Of a stretch of DNA of 64,000 nucleotides, positions 1-8,918 are shown in pieces. Made by a program: the position numbers and the translations under genes. Source of the DNA: Rossellomorea sp. AcN35-11 (lineage in GTDB: Bacteria > Bacillota > Bacilli > Bacillales > Bacillaceae_B). The DNA is taken from positions 3,032,001-3,096,000 of the forward strand of contig CP128835.1 of assembly GCA_030388825.1 (NCBI GenBank), in the 5' to 3' direction. The notes beneath the pieces are model-generated. The model made no database searches. It saw only the letters and a list, made by a program, of their open reading frames with translations, and was not told where the DNA came from. Within the stretch, counting starts at the first letter, position 1, and each line of letters opens with the position of its first letter.

Positions 1-147
1 GCAATCACTTCTGGAGGATTATTGATCAGTCTCCCAGAAGATCAAGGGAAAAAATACATTGAAGCGTTGCACTTTCATTCAATCTCAGCACAGATCATAG
101 GCAGAGTAACAGCAAAACAGGACCGTAGTATTCTCGTTGAAAAATAA
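1..147 (+). CDS. selD: Selenide, water dikinase (SelD), C-terminal end only
   Basis: Only the last 48 codons lie in the window, ending in TAA at 145-147. The residues TSGGLLISLP (3-12) followed later by IIGRV match the C-terminal AIR-synthase-like domain of SelD, which makes selenophosphate from selenide and ATP. PurM and HypE share the fold, but the TSGGLL block fits SelD best. In Bacillaceae without a selenocysteine system, SelD usually feeds the tRNA 2-selenouridine enzyme; no partner gene is visible here. The gene converges with the helicase gene and they share a terminator. Fairly sure of the family; the start is outside the window. Confidence 0.7.
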   Translation, partial: AITSGGLLISLPEDQGKKYIEALHFHSISAQIIGRVTAKQDRSILVEK

Positions 148-149
148 AA

Positions 150-210
150 AAGCGTTGTTCCTTTTGACAGAAGTAAATGGATACTTCTGGCTTCTAAAGG
201 AACAACGCTT
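150..210. terminator. Bidirectional terminator between selD and the helicase gene
   Basis: Arms AAGCGTTGTTCCTTT (150-164) and AAAGGAACAACGCTT (196-210) pair perfectly, and an inner AGAAGTA/TACTTCT stem extends the hairpin. A-rich and T-rich flanks suit both directions. The stop codon of the minus-strand gene overlaps its right edge. Confidence 0.85.
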
Positions 211-2434
211 ATTTTTCTTGGATCATATGGAGAAACTGGCCGGTCATTTTTTTTGATAATATCCTTACTTGATATGGAAATCTTTTTTTACTTACCGGAA
301 AGGAGTTGAACCAGATCACTTTATCGTCGATTGAAATGAAAGGAATACTCGTGAATGCTCTTTCCATTTTGATGGAGGCCCCACGGTGAGGAACGATAGC
401 ATCCTTGCTTCGAATCATGACATCTTTATCCCCTGATACTGCTTCTAATAAGGCAAGTAATGCTTGAGGAATGTCTTTTACATGTTCCACGTTAACGACA
501 ATTTTTTGTTTGGCTGCCTTGAAATCTTTCATCAGTCTGTTCGTATCATTTATCTCCACCCATTTCATTCTCTTCATTGAGAAAGGGATGATGGACGAAC
601 CTGTATCTGAATGACCTTCATGTTGAAGGTGACGGATGAATTGATGAATGGGCTGGGTGGATGGTGTCTTCTCCTTGATGAATTGATCATCTCCGATTAA
701 AACAAATTTCCCTCTGGCGCGGGTAATGGCTACATTCAGGAGCCTATCGCTTCCCTTTCGAGTAAGTAGTGCTCCAGGCTTTCCATGGGATACACCATCA
801 ACGAGGTCAAAAAGGATCATGTCATTTTCCGAACCTTGAAACCCATGAACGGTAGCGGCAAATATATTTGCCTGAGGATATTCCTTCCTTATCAGTTCAT
901 CCAGTATAAGATTATACCATTTTGCTTGTATACGGTAGGGAGTGACGATGCCGATAGAATGAATGCCGTCTCTGATGGCTTCTAAACTAAGCTGGATTGT
1001 CAGCAGGCTGGAAATGATATTCCATCGGGACCCTTTATGGGTTTCTGCCCATTCAGTTCCTTCCTGCAGTGAACATAACACGGCGCCATGTGAAGGAAAA
1101 GGTTTTTTATTCGTGATCACCGCACGCTGTACCCCTACCGACTGGTGGTCACCTACCTTTGAATGGTAGATGTAGCGATTAGTAAAAGCCGAGATACTCG
1201 GATGCATCCGTCTTTGTTCCGGAAGCAATAACAGCTGTGGATGTTTCCTCCCTTTGTTAACAGCATGTGCGACATTTGAAGAGTGAAAGATGTCTTCCTT
1301 GAGCCACTTGCTTACCATGGGGTGAAAAGATGTTGAAATGGGTGGAAGTTGTTTGAAATCCCCACAGATAATGGTTTTCGTCCCAAGTGAGGCTGCAAAT
1401 GCCACTTGCGGGATATAGGCCATGCTCGCCTCATCAACTATAACCAGATCAAATTCTTCATCATAGATCATCCCGTCAATGGCCGCTTTAGAAAGAGTCG
1501 TACCGATCACTTTGGCATCTGTGACAAGTTCTCCTTCTCTTCGTTTAAACGTTTCTTTTATTTTTTGATAATGAACTTCGAGTTGGGATAACCGATTGGA
1601 ATCATAATCCGTATAGTTTTTCGCCAGTTTATTCTTCATCCTTCTCCTGTATGTTTCGACCTTACCTTTTTCCTCTGCAAGGCTTGGGTCCCGTTGTTCC
1701 AACAATTGAAGGACACTTAAATCTGTAATGTTTTCACTAAACGGTTTACGACTGGTTCCATACCTGATCACTTCCCCTGCTTTCCATCTGTGGTGATCAG
1801 TGAGGAAATGATACATTTCTTCTATTAATACATCAACTGCAGAATTGCTGTGGGAAAGAAGAAGAACTTTTTTTCCTTCTGAATAATGATAAGCTGCCAC
1901 CCTGGCAAGAGTATAGGTTTTTCCTGTGCCGGGAGGACCCCACAGGAACGTGACAGGGTTATATTTACTTCGAACGTATGCTTCATGTAAAGGGTTTTTA
2001 AAAGTGGTCTTTGGATGCCTGGTTTCATTAAGCGGCTCCATTAACTGCTGGATACGCTGGGTTTTTCCGTGACGTTCCTTTGCTTCATCCAATCTATCTA
2101 TGAGCTTCTCTAATATTTCCCATGGTTCATGTAGAATTTGTCCATAAGTGATGGTGTCACCCAGGTATTGATCGAGCTCAATCGTACAGTCCCTGCCCTC
2201 TGAACTTATCACCAAACCTGGGAAGGATGATTGCTTCCTCTTTAAGACGACACTCCCCCCTTCAGGTAAAGAAGCAGGAAAGCTAAGGGTGAACCAATAG
2301 ATATAAGCATGTTCTTCTTTGCGTATGCATTTTCCTTCTTCAATCAATACCCCGGATGTTTCACGTTTTTTAAGTTGTAGAACTTCCATATCCAGGGCGG
2401 TTTGCCACTCTGTAATCATTTCTGTTACTTTCAA
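209..2434 (-). CDS. Superfamily 1 DNA/RNA helicase (UPF1/Dna2-like, AAA_11-AAA_12)
   Basis: A 741-residue ATP-dependent helicase. Motifs in order are Walker A GPPGTGKT near 166, Walker B VDEAS near 333, GDFKQLPP near 358, EQRRMHPS near 406, VHGFQGSE near 529 and NVAITRAR near 567, so both RecA-like halves are complete. The N-terminal 150 residues and last 130 residues match nothing I recognise and may handle substrate. The start is TTG (2432-2434), preceded by AAGGTGA seven bases upstream; the next in-frame ATG, codon 6, lacks that spacing. It is monocistronic and convergent with selD. The helicase assignment is secure, but the substrate (DNA or RNA) cannot be read from the sequence. Confidence 0.85.
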   Translation of the reverse strand: MKVTEMITEWQTALDMEVLQLKKRETSGVLIEEGKCIRKEEHAYIYWFTLSFPASLPEGGSVVLKRKQSSFPGLVISSEGRDCTIELDQYLGDTITYGQILHEPWEILEKLIDRLDEAKERHGKTQRIQQLMEPLNETRHPKTTFKNPLHEAYVRSKYNPVTFLWGPPGTGKTYTLARVAAYHYSEGKKVLLLSHSNSAVDVLIEEMYHFLTDHHRWKAGEVIRYGTSRKPFSENITDLSVLQLLEQRDPSLAEEKGKVETYRRRMKNKLAKNYTDYDSNRLSQLEVHYQKIKETFKRREGELVTDAKVIGTTLSKAAIDGMIYDEEFDLVIVDEASMAYIPQVAFAASLGTKTIICGDFKQLPPISTSFHPMVSKWLKEDIFHSSNVAHAVNKGRKHPQLLLLPEQRRMHPSISAFTNRYIYHSKVGDHQSVGVQRAVITNKKPFPSHGAVLCSLQEGTEWAETHKGSRWNIISSLLTIQLSLEAIRDGIHSIGIVTPYRIQAKWYNLILDELIRKEYPQANIFAATVHGFQGSENDMILFDLVDGVSHGKPGALLTRKGSDRLLNVAITRARGKFVLIGDDQFIKEKTPSTQPIHQFIRHLQHEGHSDTGSSIIPFSMKRMKWVEINDTNRLMKDFKAAKQKIVVNVEHVKDIPQALLALLEAVSGDKDVMIRSKDAIVPHRGASIKMERAFTSIPFISIDDKVIWFNSFPVSKKRFPYQVRILSKKMTGQFLHMIQEK

Positions 2435-2623
2435 TTGATATCACCTTAACCATCCGTTAGAAATCAAGAACACTATCATATCAATTTTTGAACAGAGTGT
2501 ATATGGTGAATGATTGTCAAACATTTATTAAACTATAAAGGGGACTGGGCTGCTTTCGGTGTGTTTCCATATAAATGCAATTACTTTTAGTGGTCTTGAG
2601 GTTCATTTATGTAAGAAAAGGCT

Positions 2624-2782
2624 GGGACAAAACTAAAAAAACCTCACATAACTTACACTTTTACAGGGGTCTATGTCTTTGACTCCAATCAACCGCTGGG
2701 TAGAATTGAAATCTTAGTTTTTCAGAAAAGGTATAAAACCCGAACTATATAACCTTTTGCAGGTAATCAAGTTCGGGTTTTA
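2624..2782 (-). repeat. MITE-like repeat, short copy, inverted
   Basis: This copy is an internally deleted version of the element at 6265-6687 in opposite orientation. Its outer end at 2624-2651 (GGGACAAAAC, an A7 run, then CCTCACATAA) is the reverse complement of the right end of the longer copy. A block at 2682-2716 matches 6357-6391 with about one mismatch, and the AAAACCCGAACT hairpin (2735-2782) corresponds to the hairpin at 6290-6338. It fills most of the 398-base gap between the helicase and transglycosylase genes. The hairpin could also end transcription of the transglycosylase gene. No coding potential was seen. Confidence 0.75.
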
Positions 2783-2832
2783 TTTAAACTACCATTCTTT
2801 TATTTCTCAGTCTCACCTCTGCAAGTCATCAT

Positions 2833-3474
2833 TCACATAGCCTCGTCAGCTTCTTCTTTTTCTTTCTTCACAAAACGGTCTGCATAGTACAATACATCTT
2901 CTACATATTCGTCACTATGGTTGTATGCAAATACGGCTTGTTCAATTTTACCGTCTGCCGCTCCGTTCCGTGCCAGATAATTTGCGGCACTGAACACTGC
3001 ATCTTCGATTTGAAAAGGATCAGCTATACCATCTCCGTTGGCATCTACCCCGTATCCGCCATATTTTTCAATCGTGGCAGGATCGGTTTTTTGATGTTCA
3101 GGGATATTCCCCTTGCCTAAACCTGTGCAACTGGGATGAGACCAGCCCACAAATGTACAAGGCATGAATTGCATATGTCCCTCTGCTCCAACGGGAGAAA
3201 CGAGGGTCTTCATAGTAGAGAATTTCGTTTCGACACGGTGATGAGCGGCGAGTAAATACCACGGTACTCCGTATTCCTCCTGAGCAGCCTTGTAAATAGG
3301 AATATATTTTGATGGCACTTCTTCTTTGCCAAAGGAAGACAGATTATACATGTCACCCTCAGTATTCACGGCATAATAGATGGACAGGATGATGATGGGG
3401 ATCAGGACGACCGTAAATGGTGAGGATCGTTTTTTAGGGGACGGGCTTTTTTTTCTGCGAACATTTTTTGTCAT
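2833..3474 (-). CDS. Membrane-anchored lytic transglycosylase (SLT/MltB-like)
   Basis: 213 residues. A basic N-terminus is followed by one membrane segment (about 21-37), so the catalytic part faces the wall. The domain carries YGVPWYLLAAHHRVETKF with the likely catalytic Glu near 82, GHMQFMP near 99-104 and a calcium-loop-like DANGDGIADPF near 144, the layout of lytic transglycosylases that cut peptidoglycan between MurNAc and GlcNAc. ATG start at 3472-3474; the upstream region has no strong Shine-Dalgarno. Neighbours are unrelated, so it is probably monocistronic. Role in growth versus sporulation or germination is not visible. Confidence 0.75.
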   Translation of the reverse strand: MTKNVRRKKSPSPKKRSSPFTVVLIPIIILSIYYAVNTEGDMYNLSSFGKEEVPSKYIPIYKAAQEEYGVPWYLLAAHHRVETKFSTMKTLVSPVGAEGHMQFMPCTFVGWSHPSCTGLGKGNIPEHQKTDPATIEKYGGYGVDANGDGIADPFQIEDAVFSAANYLARNGAADGKIEQAVFAYNHSDEYVEDVLYYADRFVKKEKEEADEAM

Positions 3475-3556
3475 TGGGTTTCGATCCTTTACGGGAAAAT
3501 TGGTATCTCTAGTATTTTAATATGGGAAACCTCCTATGACAATCAATTATGTATAA

Positions 3557-3629
3557 AAAAATGACCCCTGAATGCCGGCTCTATCTTCACAAAGGTGAGA
3601 AAGAAAAGTCACCGGCCTTTTAGGGGTTT
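3557..3629 (-). terminator. Terminator after the YjcZ-type gene
   Basis: On the minus strand, AACCCCT and GGCCGG pair with CCGGC and AGGGGT across a long loop, followed by a run of seven T residues. The hairpin is imperfect. Confidence 0.55.
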
Positions 3630-3635
3630 AAACGA

Positions 3636-3779
3636 TTATTTATTTATTGTTAACAAACAAACAGCTGCTCCAACGATAATTAATAGAATGAATAATACTA
3701 CGATTAACGCAAAGCCACCTGCGTAGCCCCCACCGCAGTGGCCATATCCATATCCATATCCAGGGTATCCATACATCAT
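3636..3779 (-). CDS. YjcZ-family small sporulation protein
   Basis: A 47-residue protein that starts [20 protein letters not shown], a Gly/Tyr-rich head typical of the YjcZ/YhcF spore group, followed by one hydrophobic segment ([21 protein letters not shown]) and the tail TINK. GGAGG at 3786-3790 sits six bases before ATG 3779; a second ATG at 3776 is nine bases away and equally possible. Such proteins are made in the sporangium and found in spores; their function is unknown. It is monocistronic with its own terminator. Its presence supports a spore-forming host. Confidence 0.8.
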   Translation of the reverse strand: MMYGYPGYGYGYGHCGGGYAGGFALIVVLFILLIIVGAAVCLLTINK

Positions 3780-3951
3780 CAGTCACCTCCAGTTATCTTA
3801 CTACGATATTAATGTATGTAGTGGACAAATTGTAGGTTAATTAAAATCAACACCCATTTTCCAAATAGGCATGGGTACAAGCGTCAAATACTTATGAATA
3901 AAGGACTTATTCTAAAAAGATGATCAGAAAATGGGTAAAATGTCCAGACGT

Positions 3952-3990
3952 GGGAAAAAGAAAGCGCCTGGAATGGTATATTCCAGGCGC
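3952..3990 (-). terminator. Terminator after the BCCT transporter
   Basis: GCGCCTGGAAT (3964-3974) and ATTCCAGGCGC (3980-3990) form an 11-base-pair stem with a short loop. On the minus strand it is followed by CTTTCTTTTT. Confidence 0.85.
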
Positions 3991-4000
3991 AGGCTTTTCC

Positions 4001-5530
4001 TTACATATGCTCTTTTGGTTCTTTTGTTTTTCTTGGCTTAGGTTTAATATACAAGCCGAGCTCTTTCTTTTCTTTCGTGAGCGATTTGTATAAGGACAGC
4101 ATCATCAAGAACATGATGACCGAGAATGGAAGTGCTGCCACAATCAGTGCGTTCTGCAATGCCTGCAGTCCCCCACTGTATAGCAGGATCAATGCAACCG
4201 TTGACTGGGCGATTCCCCATGTTAACTTCACGTAGTTTGGTGGAGTCAACGATCCATAGGTTGTTTGCATTCCCAGTACAAATGTAGCAGAATCCGCCGA
4301 TGTGATGAAGAAGGTTCCGATCAGTGTTATCGCAATGACCGAAAGGATTGTTGACCATTCGAAACCATTGAATACAGCAAACAATACTTCTTCTGTGTTA
4401 AGTCCTGAAAGATCAGTACCTGCCTGCTGAACTTCGATGGCAGATGTACCGAAGGTTGCAAACCAGAGGAAACTTACAAGAGCAGGAAGCAGCAGCACGC
4501 CGATTAAAAACTCTCGAATCGTTCTTCCTCTGGATACACGGGCAATGAAGATCCCCACGAATGGTGACCATGAAATCCACCAAGCCCAATAGAAAATCGT
4601 CCAGCCGTTGATCCAGCCGCGATGCTCTTCATTTAATGGAGCAATGCGGAAACTCATTGCAGCGATATTTTGAATATAGGCACCGATCGTATCCGTGAAC
4701 ATATTCAGGATTAATAAAGTAGGCCCTATAAAGAACATCAACACGAACAGCCCGATTGCGAGAACCATGTTCGTATTCGATAGATACTTAATCCCCTTGC
4801 TTAATCCAGACCATGCTGAAATCATGAATAACACGGTTACAACCGCAATGATGATAAATTGAACAGTGAAGTTATTTGGGACTCCAAGAAGGTATGAAAG
4901 CCCTCCATTGATTTGAGCCGCCCCGAACCCAAGAGTGGTTGCAACCCCCACTACAGTGGCGAACACGGCTAATACATCAATTAATGTCCCAAGCGGACCG
5001 TTTACTTTATCCCCAAAGATCGGCTTGAGTGTAGCTGAGATCAAGCCTGGCTCATCTTTACGGAATTTATAATAGGCAAGGGCTAAGGCGACAATTGCAT
5101 AGATTGCCCATGCATGTATCCCCCAATGAAAGAAAGTATAGCGCATGGATTCCTTGATAGCCTGGTTTGTCCCACCTTCAGCCAGTGGAGGCGTAATATA
5201 GTGTGACAGTGGCTCAGCTGCCCCCCAGAATACTAAACCGATTCCCATCCCTGCACTAAATAACATAGCGAACCATGTTCCTTTGTTGTACTCAGGTTTT
5301 TCATCCGGCTTTCCTAATCTGATTGTCCCCATTGGGCTAAAGATCAGAAAAACACAGAATATTACAATGACAGTTACTAAAATAAGATAATACCAACCGA
5401 ATGTTGAGGTAATAAACGCTTGCATATTAGCTGTCACAGATTCAAAGGATTTAGGTGCCATGACACCATATCCTACTGCAAGGGCAACTAATGCTACAGT
5501 AATCCAGAAAACATTTGATATCCTCTTCAT
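4001..5530 (-). CDS. BCCT-family glycine betaine/choline transporter (OpuD-like)
   Basis: 509 residues with about twelve membrane segments. [14 protein letters not shown] (94-107) and the tryptophan-rich [17 protein letters not shown] (near 315) are signatures of the betaine-choline-carnitine transporter family; the latter forms the quaternary-amine binding box. Members import compatible solutes with sodium for osmoprotection. The length and motif set match B. subtilis OpuD, which takes up glycine betaine, but choline or carnitine cannot be excluded. ATG 5528-5530 has GGAGAA ten bases upstream. Monocistronic, ended by a strong hairpin. Confidence 0.88.
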   Translation of the reverse strand: MKRISNVFWITVALVALAVGYGVMAPKSFESVTANMQAFITSTFGWYYLILVTVIVIFCVFLIFSPMGTIRLGKPDEKPEYNKGTWFAMLFSAGMGIGLVFWGAAEPLSHYITPPLAEGGTNQAIKESMRYTFFHWGIHAWAIYAIVALALAYYKFRKDEPGLISATLKPIFGDKVNGPLGTLIDVLAVFATVVGVATTLGFGAAQINGGLSYLLGVPNNFTVQFIIIAVVTVLFMISAWSGLSKGIKYLSNTNMVLAIGLFVLMFFIGPTLLILNMFTDTIGAYIQNIAAMSFRIAPLNEEHRGWINGWTIFYWAWWISWSPFVGIFIARVSRGRTIREFLIGVLLLPALVSFLWFATFGTSAIEVQQAGTDLSGLNTEEVLFAVFNGFEWSTILSVIAITLIGTFFITSADSATFVLGMQTTYGSLTPPNYVKLTWGIAQSTVALILLYSGGLQALQNALIVAALPFSVIMFLMMLSLYKSLTKEKKELGLYIKPKPRKTKEPKEHM

Positions 5531-6031
5531 AAAATTCTCCTTTCCATTTTTGCTTCATTTTTTGCTCTTTGGGCATTCAGGTTATCACCGCCGGACGTAA
5601 GGTGTATCGTTTTGTATGTACACCGGCTGTCTTGATCCTTCATATTGAAAGAGTCTCAGTTAATGCAGATGGGAAAATGTGCATTCTGAGGATGGAGGAG
5701 GAATAAATACTTATTTCCTATTCCCTTCCCACACTCTCATAAAACCAACATTTGTTACCCTATCAGAAAAAAGTTTAACAATGCAAGCAAAAACGCTTAT
5801 ATTTTTTTATAGTGTTTGTCATTTTTGCGTTTTCATTCCTATTGTTTAAGGAAAGCAGATGAAACATAAAAATTTTTTTCGAGAGAAAAAGGGAATTGTG
5901 AATGCTCATCATTCTCGATACGTATCACGACCCTTGATAGGATGCTGAATGGTGAATGCCGATTATCTTAATGGGTAATAATGTTGAAATGTAGGTAAAA
6001 AATAGAAAAGAAACGAACAGGAGGTTACGTC
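5531..6031. other. 500-base intergenic region, no gene seen
   Basis: This gap must hold the promoter of the BCCT gene (minus) and that of the small plus-strand gene at 6032. It is A/T-rich, with T-runs near 5800-5880. I found no convincing Fur, sigma-B or riboswitch pattern and no ORF with a ribosome binding site. Confidence 0.5.
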
Positions 6032-6172
6032 ATGAAAAACAAGAAAAATCAGCAGCATGAAACTGCCAAAAAGATGGCTGAACAACAAATGGGTGAAGAA
6101 ATCGAAATGAAATCCGTCGCTCCATCAGCCAAAAATAACACAGGCACACGCGAGGGCGATAGGAATTTATAA
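6032..6172 (+). CDS. Small hydrophilic protein of unknown function
   Basis: 46 residues, highly charged and without Cys or a membrane segment: it starts MKNKKNQQHETAKKMAEQQM and ends TREGDRNL. AGGAGG at 6019-6024 precedes ATG 6032 by seven bases, which makes translation credible. The Lys/Gln/Glu-rich composition recalls minor small acid-soluble spore proteins, but I do not recognise a named family. No downstream partner gene; the MITE-like repeat follows after about 90 bases. Confidence 0.55.
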   Translation: MKNKKNQQHETAKKMAEQQMGEEIEMKSVAPSAKNNTGTREGDRNL

Positions 6173-6264
6173 AAGGTGATTTGTAAAGAACCTCACAATG
6201 GAGGATCATAAGAATATCACACCAGTTCATTTTTCCTGAAAATCAATAAAAATGGAAAGAGACT

Positions 6265-6687
6265 GGGACAAAAGGATGTATACCTGAACAAAACCCGGAC
6301 TATTATGCCTGTGAAAAAGCGAAATAGTCCGGGTTTTTCAATTATTGAAATACACCTAAGATTTCAATTCTATCCAGCGGTTGATTGGAGTTCAAGACGG
6401 AGACTCCTGCAGGAAGAGTAGCTAATGTGAGACCTGTCCAGCTGCAGGGCATAGAGGCACATGTCATAAGTCAAACCGTCCATGAAGGCAAAGAACGCCT
6501 CCAGGGCCGTTTCGCCTTATGCCACCAGCCTCTCGAGCAATGCCCTTCCGCTTATCTTCCCGGAGGCTTGCCGAGGAGGCTCACGGGCTACCCGCGGAAA
6601 GCGGAGTCTTGCACGGGAATCATTAGCGGTATAATGAAGCTTCCCTTAAATTGTTCATGTTTATGTGAGGTTTTTTTAGTTTTGTCC
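6265..6687 (+). repeat. MITE-like repeat, long copy with terminal inverted repeats
   Basis: The ends GGGACAAAA (6265-6273) and TTTTGTCC (6680-6687) are inverted repeats. After the left end come a hairpin (AAACCCGGACTA/TAGTCCGGGTTT, 6291-6336), the shared block 6357-6391 containing CCAGCGGTTGATTGGAG, a GGAGACTCCTGCAGGA palindrome near 6400 and a GC-rich core running to CGGAGTCTTGCACGGG near 6600-6618. This layout matches a non-coding repeat scattered through many Bacillus genomes. It occupies the gap before the 3D-domain gene. The middle (about 6440-6560) looks like extra sequence relative to the usual core. No transposase is present. Confidence 0.75.
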
Positions 6688-6705
6688 TAACCTCTTTGTA
6701 TGAAT

Positions 6706-7275
6706 TTATTCTTTTATGACTTTGACTTTAACATCCTGTACACCATAATTAAGGGCATCTTTTTCTTTTTCCATATAAATGTCGATTCGGTTTCCTTTAA
6801 TGGCTCCCCCGGTGTCTTCGGCACGGGCATAGCCGAACCCTTCTACGTACACTTTAGATCCCAAAGGAATGACGCTTGGGTCAACAGCAATGACTCTGGC
6901 ATCAGGATTTTCGATTAAGTCAACACCTGTCTTCGTTATGCCGATACAGCCTTCGCAATAGGCTGTGTATGCCGTAGCTGTCACATTCACTTCTTTGACG
7001 ACGTCGTCTTCACTTGTTTCTATCTCAGCTGATTGAACAGCTTGTCCGTCAGTTGAATCTTCGTTCACAGTATAGCCTTCTTTCAATAGTTGTTGACGGG
7101 TCCCAACTTCATCTATCGAAACATGATATCGATTTGCAATCTCCCAAAGAATATCGCCTTTTTCTAAATTATGATAATCATTTATGGCAGTATCGTTTGA
7201 TTCCGCAGAGGCGGAAGTAAGTCCGATGGTTAGAAAAACTGTGAAGGAAAAAATGGAAAATAATACTTTTTTCAT
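6706..7275 (-). CDS. LysM and 3D-domain cell-wall protein (YocH-like)
   Basis: 189 residues: signal peptide (1-24), one LysM wall-binding repeat (about 34-75) and a C-terminal 3D domain (about 98-189). The three Asp residues that name the domain lie in IAVDP, AEDTGG and NRIDIY. The fold is that of MltA-like muralytic enzymes, and B. subtilis YocH is a WalR-controlled wall hydrolase of this plan. AGGAGGAATT precedes ATG 7273-7275. A longer paralogue, with two LysM repeats, lies immediately upstream on the same strand but is separated by a terminator, so the two are probably regulated apart. Confidence 0.82.
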   Translation of the reverse strand: MKKVLFSIFSFTVFLTIGLTSASAESNDTAINDYHNLEKGDILWEIANRYHVSIDEVGTRQQLLKEGYTVNEDSTDGQAVQSAEIETSEDDVVKEVNVTATAYTAYCEGCIGITKTGVDLIENPDARVIAVDPSVIPLGSKVYVEGFGYARAEDTGGAIKGNRIDIYMEKEKDALNYGVQDVKVKVIKE

Positions 7276-7373
7276 CTTGTGTAATTCCTCCTTTTGTGTA
7301 TGGTCTGTAAAACCAACAGTTGAAATAGTAACATAGACTTACCTCAGAATCATAACAAACTGTTTATAAACGG

Positions 7374-7390
7374 TTAACAATTAGGTGACA
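7374..7390 (-). promoter_or_regulatory. Possible WalR box upstream of the 3D-domain gene
   Basis: TTAACA-N5-GTGACA, read on the minus strand as TGTCAC-N5-TGTTAA, differs by one base from the WalR consensus TGTWAH-N5-TGTWAH. It lies about 100 bases before the start of the YocH-like gene, a family that WalR controls in B. subtilis. One mismatch makes this only suggestive. The rest of the 312-base gap 7276-7588 shows only the terminator of the next gene. Confidence 0.3.
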
Positions 7391-7544
7391 AGCCTGTAAT
7401 ATTTTATGTTTTCTATCTTCTCTATTGGAATATCCTCCATATTTTTTCAGTATAGGGAAACGTTTAGCGATAAGTAGAAATGAGTGGATAAATCAGGAAG
7501 GACTTTCGCGGAGAAGAGTACATATAAAGATTCATTTCATTGCA

Positions 7545-7580
7545 CATAAAAAAACCGCTGAGAAATGAAACTCAGCGGTT
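7545..7580 (-). terminator. Terminator after the two-LysM 3D protein gene
   Basis: AACCGCTGAG (7553-7562) and CTCAGCGGTT (7571-7580) form a 10-base-pair stem, followed on the minus strand by TTTTTT. Confidence 0.85.
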
Positions 7581-7588
7581 GTTGGTTA

Positions 7589-8383
7589 TTATTTTGTTTC
7601 AAGTATCTTTACATTCAGCGTTTTTCTTCCAAAGTCAATGGCCTGGTCTTTTGAAGGGATGAATACATCGATTCGATTACCTTTGATTGCCCCACCAGTA
7701 TCTTCCGCAGTTGCATAGCCATAGCCTTCTACATATACTTTTGATCCAAGTGGTATTACATTCGGGTCTACGGCAATCACCTTGGCATCAGGGTTTTCTA
7801 ATAGGTTTACACCCGTCGCAGTCGTACCGGAGCATCCATCACAGCTTGCTGTGTAAGCGGTAGCTTCCACTGTGATTTCCTTCACTGCATTCTCCTCAGT
7901 TGCCGCCTCTTCAGCAGTCTCTTCTGCCGGCGCTTCAGCTTCTGGAGCTACTTCTGCAGTTTCCTCGGCAGGCGTTGCTGCTTCTTCAGAAGTATGTGCA
8001 GTAGCTGAAGGTGTATTTTTTTCTTCTAGATTAATGACTAATTCTTGTCCAGGGACGATCACATCTGTTTCAAGGGCGTTCCACCCGATTAAACTGTCGA
8101 CGGAAACTCCATAATGAGAAGAGATGCCCCAGAGAGTGTCGCCTTTTTTGACTGTATAAAACTCTTTGGACGAAACTTTAAGTTCCTGATCCGGATATAT
8201 GATGTGTGAACTCAAGCTGTTCCATTTCATAAGTTGATCAACGGAAGTTCCATATTCTTTGGCAATTCCCCATAATGTGTCACCTTTTTTTATTTCGATG
8301 TCTTGTGCTGAAGCGCTAGCTCCACCAGACACTGCAAGTGTAGTAAATGCAGCCACAGAAATAATCGATTTTTTTAGTTTCAT
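7589..8383 (-). CDS. Two-LysM 3D-domain cell-wall protein (YocH-like)
   Basis: 264 residues: signal peptide (1-27), LysM repeats at about 29-72 and 76-120, an Ala/Glu/Pro-rich linker (about 125-168) and a C-terminal 3D domain with Asp in IAVDP, AEDTGG and NRIDVF. It closely resembles B. subtilis YocH, a secreted muralytic protein. AAGGAGGAAT precedes ATG 8381-8383. The 3D domain is clearly paralogous to that of the downstream gene, so this is a local duplication with loss or gain of one LysM repeat and the linker. The linker is low-complexity and likely flexible in the wall. Confidence 0.85.
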   Translation of the reverse strand: MKLKKSIISVAAFTTLAVSGGASASAQDIEIKKGDTLWGIAKEYGTSVDQLMKWNSLSSHIIYPDQELKVSSKEFYTVKKGDTLWGISSHYGVSVDSLIGWNALETDVIVPGQELVINLEEKNTPSATAHTSEEAATPAEETAEVAPEAEAPAEETAEEAATEENAVKEITVEATAYTASCDGCSGTTATGVNLLENPDAKVIAVDPNVIPLGSKVYVEGYGYATAEDTGGAIKGNRIDVFIPSKDQAIDFGRKTLNVKILETK

Positions 8384-8699
8384 AGAAAATATTCCTCCTT
8401 ATGTAGCTAGCGGGTTATTTATTTTTGCTAACAGGGAAAATACTAACATAGTAAAATCTCATTTCAATAACAGGAACTTTAATATCGTGCGTCAAGAATA
8501 TTTCAAGGCTGTAATAGAAAGTGATCTTCTGTATAAACTATCATATAGAGGAATACTATGGTAAAACTCAGCCAGTATGCAGGGTTATAATGAACATCTG
8601 CTTTGATTGTTGAGGGTTTTACAGGCAAGTATGTCGTAAGTGAACATTCATTCGTTTCTACAATAGAAAATCCAATTTTGATTTAATTGAAGATAAATC

Positions 8700-8728
8700 T
8701 TAACAATATGAAAGATTCCTTCTATACT
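8700..8728 (+). promoter_or_regulatory. Sigma-A promoter of the zinc-ribbon miniprotein gene
   Basis: TTAACA (8700-8705), a 17-base spacer and TATACT (8723-8728) fit the sigma-A consensus with one mismatch in each box. Transcription would begin near 8735, downstream of the in-frame ATG at 8708 and so excluding it. It lies in the 378-base gap 8384-8761, which shows nothing else I can identify. Confidence 0.65.
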
Positions 8729-8761
8729 ATAAGTAGAAAAAATGAACTGGAGGATGGCAGG

Positions 8762-8917
8762 TTGGAAAATCAGGATGAAACGATCGTACTTTATAAAGAT
8801 GAGCCCGATGAACACAGCGGTCGCTGCGAATGCGGGAACAATATTTTTAAATCGCGTGTCTTGGATGGTAAGTTTTATCGGAAGTGCCAGGAGTGCGGTA
8901 AAACGAAAATCGTTTAA
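8762..8917 (+). CDS. Zinc-ribbon miniprotein of unknown function
   Basis: 51 residues with two CxxC-like knuckles, CECGNN and CQECGK, separated by 20 residues: a compact treble-clef or zinc-ribbon arrangement. The N-terminal half is acidic. The start chosen is TTG 8762 because GGAGG (8749-8753) stands eight bases upstream and the promoter at 8700-8728 places the mRNA start after the earlier candidates (TTG 8687, ATG 8708). A conventional longest-ORF call would add 25 residues. Ended by a hairpin shared with hemAT. Function unknown; nucleic-acid or zinc binding is only inference. Confidence 0.65.
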   Translation: MENQDETIVLYKDEPDEHSGRCECGNNIFKSRVLDGKFYRKCQECGKTKIV

Positions 8918-8918
8918 T

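Noticed and set aside
5531-6031. Sigma-B promoter suggested by GTTTAA and GGGTAA
   Set aside because: The two boxes are not at the required 12-14-base spacing.
6385-6690. 101-residue ORF inside the long repeat
   Set aside because: It follows the GC-rich repeat core and inverted end; similar non-coding repeats give such ORFs by chance.
7872-8114. Ala/Ser-rich plus-strand ORF over the 3D-protein linker
   Set aside because: It is the antisense of the Ala/Glu/Pro-rich linker and has no start signals.
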